The notes under the pieces were generated by a model that worked only from the letters and a program-made list of their open reading frames with translations, had not been told where the DNA came from and ran no database searches. From contig VEPL01000007.1 in assembly GCA_012026885.1 (NCBI GenBank), forward strand, positions 318,409 through 382,408: a stretch of 64,000 nucleotides of DNA, read 5' to 3'. Source of the stretch: Betaproteobacteria bacterium. Lineage in GTDB: Bacteria > Pseudomonadota > Gammaproteobacteria > Burkholderiales > Rhodocyclaceae. The position numbers were made by a program, and so were the translations under genes. Positions 1 to 11,222 of the stretch are shown here, one piece after another. Position 1 is the stretch's first letter, and each line of letters begins with the position of its first letter.

Positions 1-1061
1 CACATGTACTCCGGCTCGACGTTCTCGCCCAAGGTGAAATCGCCTTTCTTCGAGTCGTAGATGACGCGGCCCTTGTCGTCCTTCTTGAGGAGAGGCTTGC
101 CTTCGGGGCTCAGCTGGCCGGCGGTCGACCAGTCCCAGCTCATCTTGGTTGCGACACCGCCGCGGGCGATCTTCGGGATGTGGCAGGTCTGGCAGGCGAC
201 GACGTTGGTATGGTCGTTCAGCTTGGCGGCCTCGCCTTTCTTGTGCGGGGTTTCGCCGTGGCAGGACTGGCAGGTGGCGGGGTTGGAGTCGTCCTCCTTG
301 CCGCGGATATGGGCGCCGCCGGTGTCCCTGGCGACCGGCGTATAGCGGCTGCCGGCAACGTCATGGCTGGCGGCCTTGTGGCAGGTGCCGCACGTGAAGT
401 CGAGGCCGGTGGCATCCATGTGGACGTCGAGTTCCTTGTCCGGCGAGGCGAGCGAGGAATCCATGTCGCCGTGCTTGACGCCGTCGCCGCCGCCGCCGAA
501 GAAGTGGCAAGCACCGCAGGTATCGCGGCTGGTCTTGCCGACCTTCTGGGCGACCTTGGCCAGGTCGGTCGCCTTGACGATCTTGCCGGAACCCGGGAGT
601 ACCTCGGTGTCCTTGTAGGGCGGGTGGCCGGCCAGCCCGGGCAGCTTCTTGTAGGCACCCGTGGTGTCATGGCAGACCAGGCAATCGACGTTCTCCTGCG
701 CGGCGAAGTCGAAGTTGCCGTCCTTCCAGCCATAGCCGATGTGGCAGCTGGTGCAGAAGGCGTAGTTCGACGGCACCGAGATGCAGAAGTTGTTGATCAC
801 GTTCTTCTTGCCCAGGCGCTGCTGGTTTGCCGGGTTCAGGAACTCCCAGTTCCAGTGCTTGGTGCGGTGCACCTGGCTGGCGGCCTCGGTATGGCAGCCG
901 AGGCAGGCCTTGGTGACCTCCGGCCCGGACGCGAATTCCTGTTGAAGCTCCTTGAATTTGCTGTGGTCGGCCGTCGTGTTCAGCTTGGCCGGCGCGGCGC
1001 CGGCGGGCAGGGCGCTCGCGAGCGCGAAGCCCGCGAGCAGGACGAGATGGCGGATTTTCAT
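1..1061 (-). CDS. Octaheme tetrathionate reductase (OTR)-family multiheme cytochrome c, C-terminus beyond window
   Basis: Minus-strand frame open from ATG at 1061 to the window edge; signal-peptide-like start MKIRHLVLLAGFALASALPAG; at least seven CxxCH motifs read directly (CLGCH, CTSCH, CLVCH, CGACHFFGGGGDGVKHGDMDSSL, CGTCH, CQSCH, CQTCH). Not in the ORF track because no stop lies in the window. Confidence 0.85.
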   Translation of the reverse strand, partial: MKIRHLVLLAGFALASALPAGAAPAKLNTTADHSKFKELQQEFASGPEVTKACLGCHTEAASQVHRTKHWNWEFLNPANQQRLGKKNVINNFCISVPSNYAFCTSCHIGYGWKDGNFDFAAQENVDCLVCHDTTGAYKKLPGLAGHPPYKDTEVLPGSGKIVKATDLAKVAQKVGKTSRDTCGACHFFGGGGDGVKHGDMDSSLASPDKELDVHMDATGLDFTCGTCHKAASHDVAGSRYTPVARDTGGAHIRGKEDDSNPATCQSCHGETPHKKGEAAKLNDHTNVVACQTCHIPKIARGGVATKMSWDWSTAGQLSPEGKPLLKKDDKGRVIYDSKKGDFTLGENVEPEYM

Positions 1062-1090
1062 GGTTTTTCCTCGTTGACCGCGGCAGCGGC

Positions 1091-2224
1091 TCATTTCTTT
1101 CCGGCGATGGTGTAGCTGCCGTCCGCCTTCCAGGTGATGTTGGCATCGAGGAAGTAGGTCTTGAGCTGCGGACGGTAGAGCTGGACCATGTCGTGCGCTT
1201 CGCCGCTGCGCCCGCCGGCGCCGCAGAAGAGGACGATCGGCTTGTCGGCCGGCAACTGGTCGATGCGCTTTTCCAGCGTATTGATCGGGATGTTGGTCGC
1301 TCCCTTGAAGGTGCCGCTCGCGAACTCCTGCGGCTCGCGCACGTCGATCAAGTGAATGCTGGCCGGCGCCTCGCGGTAGATCGTCTCGAACGAGGCGACG
1401 GCGATGGTGCCGCTTTCCTTGCCGGCCTGGATGGCCGGAGCGGCAGCTGCCGGGGCGGATGCGGTCGGGCCGGGGCCGTAGCGCTCTTCCCAACCCGGAT
1501 AGCCGTCCGGCACCATCATGACCTTGCTGTAGCCCAGCTTGATCGCCTTGGCGGCCGAGTCGGAACTCAGCCTGCAGGCGAGGCCGTCGCAGTAGAAATA
1601 CAGGGCGGACGCCTTGTCGGCCGGCAGGCGGTCGGCAAGCTTGTCGAACTGGCTGTCCGGGATGCTGATCGCGCCCGGGATATGGCCCTTGTCGTACTTC
1701 CGCTCCTTCGGGCGCGAGTCGATCAGCGTCAATGGCGCTTTTTCATCCAGCAATTTCTTGAGGTAGGGCACGCTGATCGCGCCGATGTGCCCCCTGGCCA
1801 GCCAGTCGGGGTAACCCTCGGCATAGACCTTGACGTTCGTGTACCCGAGTTTCTCCGCCTTGAAGGCGGAGTTGTGGCTGAGCATGCACTCGGTACCGTC
1901 GCAGTAGAAGATCAGCAAGGTGCCGCGATCGGCCGGGAGCTGGCCGGCCAGCTTCTCGAACTGGCTGTCCGGAAGGCTCATCGCGGTCGGAATGTGACCC
2001 GGGTCGTACTTGCGCGCGGTCGGGCGCGAATCGACGATCTGCACGCCGTCAGGCTTGGGCATGACGGCGTGCCGGGCGACAAATTCGGCATCGACCAGGG
2101 TGTGGTACCAGCCCGCCTTGGCGGGCTGGGCAGTGGCCTCCGCAGCGATTGCGGCCGGCTGCAGGGTGGGCAGGCAGAACGCCGCGAGCAGCGCGGCGGC
2201 GGCGAAGAATCTACGGGTTTTCAT
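1091..2224 (-). CDS. Secreted protein with three rhodanese-like domains
   Basis: MKTRRFFAAAALLAAFCLP signal peptide; three rhodanese-like modules with Cys loops FYCDGTECMLS, FYCDGLACRLS and FCGAGGRS. ORF 1091..2272 trimmed to the internal ATG. Confidence 0.85.
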   Translation of the reverse strand: MKTRRFFAAAALLAAFCLPTLQPAAIAAEATAQPAKAGWYHTLVDAEFVARHAVMPKPDGVQIVDSRPTARKYDPGHIPTAMSLPDSQFEKLAGQLPADRGTLLIFYCDGTECMLSHNSAFKAEKLGYTNVKVYAEGYPDWLARGHIGAISVPYLKKLLDEKAPLTLIDSRPKERKYDKGHIPGAISIPDSQFDKLADRLPADKASALYFYCDGLACRLSSDSAAKAIKLGYSKVMMVPDGYPGWEERYGPGPTASAPAAAAPAIQAGKESGTIAVASFETIYREAPASIHLIDVREPQEFASGTFKGATNIPINTLEKRIDQLPADKPIVLFCGAGGRSGEAHDMVQLYRPQLKTYFLDANITWKADGSYTIAGKK

Positions 2225-2271
2225 GCTGGCTCCTTGCGGGAGTGATTGCCGGTCAAGCGAATTCCTGGACA

Positions 2272-2664
2272 TCAGCTGCAGCTGGCCGGTGCGTCACCGT
2301 CCTTGGCACCCTTGATGACGAAGGCCTTGAGATCCTCGAACAGCTCCTCGTCGGGGACATCCGCGAACTTGTCGGCAGCCTTGTTCTGGGCTCGGATGCT
2401 GGCGCGGTAGGGTTTGCCCACGTACTGCTTCAGGGAGTCCTTGCCCTTGGCGTGCTTGTCGGCCTGCAGGTAAGCCTGCCACTGCGCCTTGGTCATTTCG
2501 CTGGGCGCGATCGAGCCGCCGGCCTGGGCAGCATGGCAGGCGGTGCACACGCTGCGGTAGTACACGCGGCCACGCTTCCAGTCGCCTTCGTAGGCAAGGG
2601 CGCTGGCGCTGGCAGCGGCCAGCCCGGTAGCGAGCAGGGTGACGAGAATGCGACGGGTTTTCAT
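2272..2664 (-). CDS. Periplasmic monoheme c-type cytochrome
   Basis: 130 aa; signal peptide MKTRRILVTLLATGLAAASASALA; single CTACH motif. Confidence 0.85.
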   Translation of the reverse strand: MKTRRILVTLLATGLAAASASALAYEGDWKRGRVYYRSVCTACHAAQAGGSIAPSEMTKAQWQAYLQADKHAKGKDSLKQYVGKPYRASIRAQNKAADKFADVPDEELFEDLKAFVIKGAKDGDAPASCS

Positions 2665-2761
2665 CTTGGTAACCTCCGGTTGTCTTGATTGTTATTGCCC
2701 CGCTGCCGGTCTGCCTGTCGGGGATTCCGGCGCGGGGCAGTGCATCGATGATACGTCTGAC

Positions 2762-2799
2762 ATATTAGTAAATCATTACATTCGTATGATCTGGATCAG
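2762..2799 (-). promoter_or_regulatory. Putative FNR/ANR-type box with -10 element upstream of the cytochrome/rhodanese/OTR genes
   Basis: ATGAT-CTGG-ATCAG at 2786-2799, close to TTGAT-N4-ATCAA; minus-strand TAATAT at 2767-2762 places the box near -40 relative to a predicted start. Confidence 0.45.
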
Positions 2800-2904
2800 A
2801 AGTCGTGCAGATATTTCCCCGGCTTGCGTAGGGGAAGGGGTGCGGCCATGTCTGGCCAGGCGTGCTAGAATCGCGCCCCAACGCAACCTGCCAGGACACC
2901 AGCC

Positions 2905-3114
2905 ATGCCGACTGTCGATACGACCTACGTTTCCGATCACACCCGCTGGATGAACGAACAACTCGAGAAGAACCCGGAGTGGGTGGCCGATCAGAAGGCC
3001 GGACGCGCGCTGTGGTGGGACAAGAAGCAGGATGTCGATACCAGCACCCGCAACGACGCCTCGAAAGTCCCGCAGAAGCCGTATCCCTATGACGTGCATT
3101 TCTACGGGGAATGA
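2905..3114 (+). CDS. Small DUF3460-like protein
   Basis: 69 aa MPTVDTTYVSDHTRWMNEQLEKNPEWVADQKAGRALWWDKK...; style of a betaproteobacterial small family. Confidence 0.7.
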   Translation: MPTVDTTYVSDHTRWMNEQLEKNPEWVADQKAGRALWWDKKQDVDTSTRNDASKVPQKPYPYDVHFYGE

Positions 3115-3144
3115 CGGCGAGGGGCATCGATTCCCTCCCCAGCG

Positions 3145-3175
3145 CGGCCGGTCGGATGACCGGCCGTTTGTTTTT
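3145..3175 (+). terminator. Rho-independent terminator
   Basis: CGGCCGGTC-GGAT-GACCGGCCG followed by TTTGTTTTT. Confidence 0.8.
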
Positions 3176-3202
3176 CGGCGGCCCGGGGAACGTGCCGGCT
3201 AA

Positions 3203-3235
3203 ATAGCTGACAAATTCAGTCGAGTATTCTACAAT
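3203..3235 (+). promoter_or_regulatory. cysE promoter with overlapping IscR type-1-like operator
   Basis: ATAGCTGACAAATTCAGTCGAGTAT (3203-3227) matches 24/25 of the E. coli type-1 IscR consensus ATASYYGACTRWWWYAGTCRRSTAT as I recall it; CTGACA (3207-3212), N17, TACAAT (3230-3235). Confidence 0.7.
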
Positions 3236-3267
3236 TCACCCAATTTTTGTCAGGGAATTGCCCGTCC

Positions 3268-4023
3268 ATGTTCAGCCACCTGCGTGAGGACATCCGAGCC
3301 GTTTTCGACCGCGACCCAGCGGCCCGCTCCTTCTGGGAGGTGCTCACCTGCTATCCGGGCATCCATGCCCTGTGCCTGCATCGCCTGGCGCATCGCCTGT
3401 GGCACTGGCGCCTGCGCTGGCTGGCGCGCTTCGTCGCGCACGTTTCACGTTTCCTGACCGGCATCGAGATTCATCCGGGCGCCACCATCGGCCGTCGTTT
3501 CTTCATCGACCACGGCATGGGTGTCGTGATCGGCGAGACGGCGGAGATCCACGACGATGTCACCCTGTACCACGGGGTCACGCTCGGCGGTACTTCCTGG
3601 AACAAGGGCAAGCGCCATCCGACGCTGGAAAGCGGCGTCGTGGTCGGGGCGGGAGCCAAGGTGCTCGGGCCGATCACCATTGCCGCCGGCGCCAAGGTCG
3701 GCTCGAACGCGGTGGTCACCAAGCCGGTTCCGGCCGGCGCCACCGCGGTCGGCAACCCGGCGCGCATTCTGGACAACTCGGAGCAGGGCAGGCAGCGCGA
3801 GGCGCAGGCCGCGAAGATGGGCTTTTCCGCCTATGCGGTCGCCAGCGACCAGGACGATCCGCTGGCCAAGGCCATCCACGGCCTGCTCGACCATGCCGCC
3901 GAGACCGATCGCCGGCTTGCCTCGCTGATTCGTGAACTCGACGCCCAGGGCGTCAAGTGCGACCAGGAAGTGCAGTCGGCTGACAGCTTCGATCCGCAAT
4001 ACCTCAGCAAAATTGTTGACTAA
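3268..4023 (+). CDS. cysE: Serine O-acetyltransferase
   Basis: Hexapeptide-repeat acyltransferase, [55 protein letters not shown] at 3268. Confidence 0.92.
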   Translation: MFSHLREDIRAVFDRDPAARSFWEVLTCYPGIHALCLHRLAHRLWHWRLRWLARFVAHVSRFLTGIEIHPGATIGRRFFIDHGMGVVIGETAEIHDDVTLYHGVTLGGTSWNKGKRHPTLESGVVVGAGAKVLGPITIAAGAKVGSNAVVTKPVPAGATAVGNPARILDNSEQGRQREAQAAKMGFSAYAVASDQDDPLAKAIHGLLDHAAETDRRLASLIRELDAQGVKCDQEVQSADSFDPQYLSKIVD

Positions 4024-4045
4024 ATTTATCGGGTTTCTGTATAGT
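4012..4045 (+). promoter_or_regulatory. iscR promoter with a second IscR type-1-like site
   Basis: ATTGTTGACTAAATTTATCGGGTTT (4012-4036) matches about 21/25 of the same consensus; TTGACT (4016-4021), N18, TATAGT (4040-4045). Overlaps the cysE stop codon. Confidence 0.65.
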
Positions 4046-4080
4046 TGACCGCAACAGTCGGAAATTAGCCGGAGATAGCC

Positions 4081-4587
4081 ATGCGACTTACTACCAAGGG
4101 ACGTTTTGCGGTCACCGCGATGATGGATCTCGCCTTGCGCGGGGCGGAAGGCCCGGTTGCGCTGGCCGGCGTCAGCGAGCGCCAGAAGATTTCGCTCTCC
4201 TACCTCGAGCAACTGTTCGGCAAGCTGCGCCGCCACAAGCTGGTGGATAGCGTGCGCGGGCCGGGTGGCGGCTATTGCATCGCGCGGCCGCTCGAGCTGG
4301 TCACGGTCGCTGACATCATCCGTGCCGTCGACGAGCCGCTCGACGCGACCCAGTGCGGCGGCCGCGAGAACTGCCACGACGAGCACCGCTGCATGACCCA
4401 CGATCTCTGGGCGACGCTCAACCGCAAGATGTACGAATTCCTTTCTTCGGTCACCCTGGCCGACCTGATCGCTCGCCAGCGCCAGAAGGAAGCAGCCGCC
4501 GGCGGTACCGGCGTGCTCGAGGATCTGCGTGCCGGCCCGCATCCGCGTAGCCGCGGCGGCCGTGAGAAGGCGGCGGCGATCGCCTGA
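4081..4587 (+). CDS. iscR: Rrf2-family Fe-S regulator IscR
   Basis: MRLTTKGRFAVTAMMDLALR...; Cys ligand region CGGRENCHDEHRC. Confidence 0.93.
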   Translation: MRLTTKGRFAVTAMMDLALRGAEGPVALAGVSERQKISLSYLEQLFGKLRRHKLVDSVRGPGGGYCIARPLELVTVADIIRAVDEPLDATQCGGRENCHDEHRCMTHDLWATLNRKMYEFLSSVTLADLIARQRQKEAAAGGTGVLEDLRAGPHPRSRGGREKAAAIA

Positions 4588-4598
4588 GGTTGCACGCG

Positions 4599-5753
4599 AT
4601 GTTTTCCCCCGTCTACCTCGACCACAATGCGACGACACCGCTTGAACCGGCGGTGCGGGCGGCCATGCTGCCCTGGCTGGGCGAGGAATTCGGCAACGCA
4701 TCAAGCCGCCACGAGTACGGCCGGCGGGCGCGGGCGGCCATCGACGAGGCACGCCGGCAGGTCGCCGCTGCGGTCAATGCCCACCCGACCGAGGTTGTTT
4801 TCACCAGTGGCGGCAGCGAAGCCAACAACCTGTTCATCAAGGGCGCCGCCGCTGCCATGAAGCCGGGGCGGATCGCGGTCAGCGCAGTCGAGCATCCCTG
4901 CATCGCCAGGCCGGCGGCGCAACTCGCCGCGGCGGGCTGGCAGGTCGATACGATTGCGGTGGACGGCGAAGGGCGGGTCGAATCGGCTGCCTTCGCCACG
5001 GCACTCGGGGGGCGCCCGAAGCTGGTCTCGGTGATGGCTGCCAACAACGAGACCGGCGTGCTCCAGGACATTCCCGCGCTGGCGGCCGCCAACCGCACCG
5101 GCGGCGGCTGGTTCCATTCCGACGCGGTCCAGCTCTTCGGCAAGCAGCCGCTCGATTTCCGTGCCCTCAACGCGGCCGGGGTCCATGCCATTACGCTCTC
5201 TGCCCACAAGGCGGGGGGGCCGCAGGGCGCCGCGGCGCTGATCGTCGACAAGCGCGTCGAGCTGCAGCCGCTGATTGCCGGTGGCGGCCACGAGCGCGGC
5301 CTGCGCTCGGGCACCGAGAACGTCGCGGCCATCGCCGGTTTCGGCGTTGCGGCCGAACTGGTTGCCGGACGGGCAATGGCTTCCGGGCGTCTCGCGGAAC
5401 TGCGCGACCGCCTCGAGCGCGGGCTCCTGGCGCTCGGCGCGACGATCTTCGGCGCCGGCGCCGAGCGCCTGCCCAATACGACCTACTTTGCGCTGCCCGA
5501 TCTCGATGGCGAAACCTTGGTCGGCCAGCTCGACCGGGCGGGCTTCGCCGTGGCGAGCGGCGCCGCCTGCTCGAGTGCCAATCCCGAGCCGTCGCACGTG
5601 CTGCGCGCGATGGGCGTGGCGCCGGATCTGGCCCGCGGCGCTGTGCGCGTCAGCCTCGGGCCGGCCAATTCGGCCGCCGATGTCGACCAATTCATCCATG
5701 CCCTGCGGACGACGGCCGGTCGCCTGCAGGGACTGACGGCGATTGCCGTCTGA
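4599..5753 (+). CDS. Cysteine desulfurase paralog (NifS/IscS-like)
   Basis: [17 protein letters not shown] Lys motif [10 protein letters not shown]; active-site loop [15 protein letters not shown]; directly upstream of iscS. Confidence 0.9.
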   Translation: MFSPVYLDHNATTPLEPAVRAAMLPWLGEEFGNASSRHEYGRRARAAIDEARRQVAAAVNAHPTEVVFTSGGSEANNLFIKGAAAAMKPGRIAVSAVEHPCIARPAAQLAAAGWQVDTIAVDGEGRVESAAFATALGGRPKLVSVMAANNETGVLQDIPALAAANRTGGGWFHSDAVQLFGKQPLDFRALNAAGVHAITLSAHKAGGPQGAAALIVDKRVELQPLIAGGGHERGLRSGTENVAAIAGFGVAAELVAGRAMASGRLAELRDRLERGLLALGATIFGAGAERLPNTTYFALPDLDGETLVGQLDRAGFAVASGAACSSANPEPSHVLRAMGVAPDLARGAVRVSLGPANSAADVDQFIHALRTTAGRLQGLTAIAV

Positions 5754-5776
5754 CCGAACCGGCCCGAACAGCGAGA

Positions 5777-6994
5777 ATGACGATGAAGCTCCCCATCTAC
5801 CTGGACTATTCGGCGACCACGCCTGTCGACCCGCGCGTTGCGGAGAAGATGATTCCTTACCTGGTCGAGCGTTTCGGCAACCCGGCGTCGCGCTCGCACA
5901 GCTTCGGCTGGGATGCGGATGCCGCAGTCGAGGCGGCCCGCGATCAGGTCGCAGCGCTGGTCAATGCCGATCCCAAGGAAATCGTCTGGACTTCGGGGGC
6001 AACCGAGTCCAACAACCTGGCCATCAAGGGCGCCGCGCATTTCTACGCCGGCACCAAGGGCAAGCACATCATCACGGTCAAGACCGAGCACAAGGCGGTT
6101 CTCGACACCGTGCGCGAGATGGAGCGCCAGGGCTTCGAGGCGACCTACCTCGATGTCCAGGAAAATGGCCTGCTCGACCTGGATGTCTTCAGGGCGGCAA
6201 TTCGTCCCGACACCGTGCTGGCCTCGGTGATGTTCGTCAATAACGAGGTTGGCGTCGTCCAGCCGATCGCCGAACTGGGCGAAATCTGCCGCGAGAAGGG
6301 CGTGATTTTCCACGTCGATGCCGCGCAGGCGACCGGCAAGGTCGATATCGACCTGCAGCAGCTCAAGGTCGACCTGATGAGTTTCTCGGCCCACAAGACC
6401 TATGGCCCCAAGGGTATCGGCGCCCTCTACGTGCGCCGCAAGCCGCGCATCCGGCTGGAGGCGCAGATGCACGGCGGCGGCCACGAGCGCGGGTTCCGCT
6501 CGGGTACGCTGGCGACGCACCAGATCGTCGGCATGGGTGAAGCCTTCCGCTTGGCCAAGGAGGAAATGGCCGAAGAAAACAAGCGGATCAAGGCATTGCG
6601 CGACAAACTTCTGGCGGGACTTCAGGATATCGAAGCGACCTACGTCAATGGGGACCTCGAAAAGCGGGTGCCGCACAACCTCAACATCAGCTTCGCCTAT
6701 GTCGAGGGCGAGTCGATGATCATGGCCATCAAGGATCTCGCGGTCTCGTCGGGTTCGGCCTGCACCTCGGCGAGCCTGGAACCGTCTTATGTACTGCGTG
6801 CGCTCGGGCGCAACGACGAACTCGCGCACAGTTCGATCCGTTTTTCCATCGGCCGGTTCACGACCGAAGAGGAAATCGACTATGCAATCAACCTGTTGCA
6901 CAAGAAAATTAACAAATTGAGAGAGCTCTCCCCGTTGTGGGAGATGGTCCAGGAAGGCATCGACCTGAATACCGTGCAATGGGCCGCACACTGA
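5777..6994 (+). CDS. iscS: Cysteine desulfurase IscS
   Basis: [92 protein letters not shown]. Confidence 0.96.
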   Translation: MTMKLPIYLDYSATTPVDPRVAEKMIPYLVERFGNPASRSHSFGWDADAAVEAARDQVAALVNADPKEIVWTSGATESNNLAIKGAAHFYAGTKGKHIITVKTEHKAVLDTVREMERQGFEATYLDVQENGLLDLDVFRAAIRPDTVLASVMFVNNEVGVVQPIAELGEICREKGVIFHVDAAQATGKVDIDLQQLKVDLMSFSAHKTYGPKGIGALYVRRKPRIRLEAQMHGGGHERGFRSGTLATHQIVGMGEAFRLAKEEMAEENKRIKALRDKLLAGLQDIEATYVNGDLEKRVPHNLNISFAYVEGESMIMAIKDLAVSSGSACTSASLEPSYVLRALGRNDELAHSSIRFSIGRFTTEEEIDYAINLLHKKINKLRELSPLWEMVQEGIDLNTVQWAAH

Positions 6995-7038
6995 CCATAG
7001 ACGCTCCATCCCAACCCGGCACTTGAAGGAGAAACAAC

Positions 7039-7422
7039 ATGAGCTATAGCGTAAAAGTCATTGATCACTATGAGAATCCGCGCAACGTCGGTTCCTTCGC
7101 CAAGGAAGACGACGGGGTCGGCACCGGCATGGTCGGGGCGCCGGCCTGCGGCGACGTCATGAAGCTGCAGATCAAGGTCAACAAGTCCGGCGTGATCGAG
7201 GACGCCAAGTTCAAGACTTACGGTTGCGGCTCGGCGATCGCCTCGTCTTCGCTGGTGACCGAGTGGGTCAAGGGCAAGACAGTAGACCAGGCACTCGAAA
7301 TCAAGAACACCGAGATCGCCGAGGAACTGGCGCTGCCACCGGTTAAAATCCACTGTTCGATCCTGGCCGAGGATGCCATCAAGGCGGCCGTGGCCGATTA
7401 CAAGAAGAAGCACGGAGAATAG
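7039..7422 (+). CDS. iscU: Fe-S scaffold IscU
   Basis: [20 protein letters not shown]...[15 protein letters not shown]...[18 protein letters not shown]. Confidence 0.97.
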   Translation: MSYSVKVIDHYENPRNVGSFAKEDDGVGTGMVGAPACGDVMKLQIKVNKSGVIEDAKFKTYGCGSAIASSSLVTEWVKGKTVDQALEIKNTEIAEELALPPVKIHCSILAEDAIKAAVADYKKKHGE

Positions 7423-7424
7423 TC

Positions 7425-7748
7425 ATGGGCGTTACCTTGAGCGAAAAGGCGGCGAAGCACGTCGCCGGTTACCTGACCAAGCGCGGCAAGGGCATCGGTC
7501 TGCGTCTCGGGGTGCGCACCAGCGGTTGCTCCGGGATGGCCTACAAGCTCGAGTTCGTCGATGAGTCGAGCGGCGAGGATCTCGTCTTCGAGAGCAACGG
7601 CGTCAAGGTCTTCGTCGACCCCAAGAGCCTGCCCTATCTCGACGGGATGGAACTCGACTATGCCCGCGAGGGGTTGAACGAGGGATTCAAGTTCAATAAT
7701 CCCAACGTAAAGGACCAGTGCGGCTGCGGCGAATCCTTCAATGTGTAG
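7425..7748 (+). CDS. iscA: Fe-S assembly protein IscA
   Basis: A-type carrier; [18 protein letters not shown]-terminal CGCGESF. Confidence 0.96.
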   Translation: MGVTLSEKAAKHVAGYLTKRGKGIGLRLGVRTSGCSGMAYKLEFVDESSGEDLVFESNGVKVFVDPKSLPYLDGMELDYAREGLNEGFKFNNPNVKDQCGCGESFNV

Positions 7749-7831
7749 CCGGCTCAGCGGGGCCGCGTTGAACCCCGCTTGCCGTACTGACCGTACTGTC
7801 TGCGCGGGGTTCGCCTTGCCCGGCCGTCGCT

Positions 7832-8404
7832 TTGCAGGTTTGGCGGACTGAAGCGCCTCATTTTCTGGAATCTTCGTTGGACCTGACCGCCGACTTCTTC
7901 TCGCTGTTCGACCTGCCACGTGCCTTCCGCGTCAGCCTGTCGGAACTCGATGCGCGCTACCGCGAGGTGCAGGCGCAGGTTCATCCGGACCGCTTCGCCA
8001 ACGCCGGCGAGGTGGAGCGGCGGCTGTCCATGCAGTGGGCGACGCGCGCCAACGAGGCCTACCAGACCTTGAAGAGGCCGCTCGAGCGGGCGAAATACCT
8101 GCTGCACCTTGCCGGCCACGACATCAAGGCCGAGAGCAATACCGCGATGCCGGCGGATTTCCTGATCGAGCAGATGGAATGGCGCGAGGCGGTGGCGGAG
8201 GCGCGCGGCGGTCGCGACCACCACGAACTCGAGCGCCTGCACAACCGCCTGCGGGCCGATGTCGGCGCACGCTACGAAGAGCTTGGCGCCTTGCTTGACG
8301 ACGTCGGCGACCATGACCGGGCGACCGATCGCGTGCGCCGCCTGATGTTCCTCGAGAAACTCCTCCACGAAATCGACGACGCGCTGGCGTCGCTGGAAGA
8401 CTAA
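7832..8404 (+). CDS. hscB: Co-chaperone HscB
   Basis: J-domain protein [12 protein letters not shown]...HPDRFANA; start uncertain (TTG 7832 or TTG 7877). Confidence 0.92.
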   Translation: MQVWRTEAPHFLESSLDLTADFFSLFDLPRAFRVSLSELDARYREVQAQVHPDRFANAGEVERRLSMQWATRANEAYQTLKRPLERAKYLLHLAGHDIKAESNTAMPADFLIEQMEWREAVAEARGGRDHHELERLHNRLRADVGARYEELGALLDDVGDHDRATDRVRRLMFLEKLLHEIDDALASLED

Positions 8405-8406
8405 GC

Positions 8407-10283
<1,877 letters not shown>

Positions 10284-10287
<4 letters not shown>

Positions 10288-10628
10288 CCCAGGTCATCGT
10301 GCTGCCGCACGTCGAACTGTGCCCCGACGGCACCGTGATCGAGGCGGAAGAGGGCAAGTCGATCTGCGAGAACCTGCTCGAGCATGGCATCGAGCTCGAG
10401 CATGCCTGCGAGATGTCGTGCGCCTGCACGACCTGTCACGTCGTCGTGCGCGAGGGCTTCGCTTCGCTGGATGCGGCGGAGGAAGAGGAAGAGGACCTGC
10501 TGGACAAGGCCTGGGGCCTCGAACCGAACTCCCGCCTGGGCTGCCAGGCGCTGGTGCGGTCGACGCCGCTGGTGGTCGAGATTCCGAAATACAGCATCAA
10601 CATGGCGAAGGAGGGTCACCGCAAATGA
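10284..10628 (+). CDS. fdx: ISC system [2Fe-2S] ferredoxin
   Basis: [23 protein letters not shown]. Confidence 0.96.
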
Positions 10629-10819
10629 AATGGACCGACATCAACGACATCGCCATCGAACTGGCCGACGCGCATCCCGACAAGGATCCGCTGAAGATCA
10701 ACTTCGTCGACCTGCGCGACTGCGTGATGGCCTTGCCCGGCTTCAACGACGATCCCGGCCACTGCGGCGAGAAGATCCTCGAAGCGATCCAGCAGGCCTG
10801 GATCGACGAGGTCGCCTGA
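10625..10819 (+). CDS. iscX: Fe-S cluster assembly protein IscX
   Basis: [65 protein letters not shown] at 10625 inside ORF 10259..10819. Confidence 0.95.
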   Translation: MKWTDINDIAIELADAHPDKDPLKINFVDLRDCVMALPGFNDDPGHCGEKILEAIQQAWIDEVA

Positions 10820-10826
10820 GCGCGAC

Positions 10827-11222
10827 ATGAAGACGCGCGATTTTCCCGGCCGCGGCAGCCAGCTCAACGTTCTCGGCGGGCCATTGCTGACCTGCAGTGA
10901 CGACCCGAAGACCGGATTCTTCCGCGATGGCTGCTGCAATACATCCGAGGATGACCTTGGCAGCCACACCGTCTGCGTCGTGCTCACGGCCGAGTTCCTC
11001 GCCTTCTCGAAGGCGCGCGGCAACGACTTGAGCACGCCGCGTCCCGAATTCGATTTTCCCGGCCTGCAGCCGGGCCAGCGCTGGTGCCTTTGCGCCGCGC
11101 GCTGGCTGGAGGCCTACCGGGCCGGCAAGGCCCCGCGCGTATCGCTCAATTCGACGAACCAGGCTGCGCTCGAAATCGTGCCCCTCGCCCTGCTCAAGGA
11201 GCATGCGCTCGACCTCCATTGA
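10827..11222 (+). CDS. DUF2237 family protein
   Basis: MKTRDFPGRGSQLNVLGGPLLTCSDDPKTGFFRDGCCNTSEDDLGSHTVCVVLTAEFL. Confidence 0.8.
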   Translation: MKTRDFPGRGSQLNVLGGPLLTCSDDPKTGFFRDGCCNTSEDDLGSHTVCVVLTAEFLAFSKARGNDLSTPRPEFDFPGLQPGQRWCLCAARWLEAYRAGKAPRVSLNSTNQAALEIVPLALLKEHALDLH

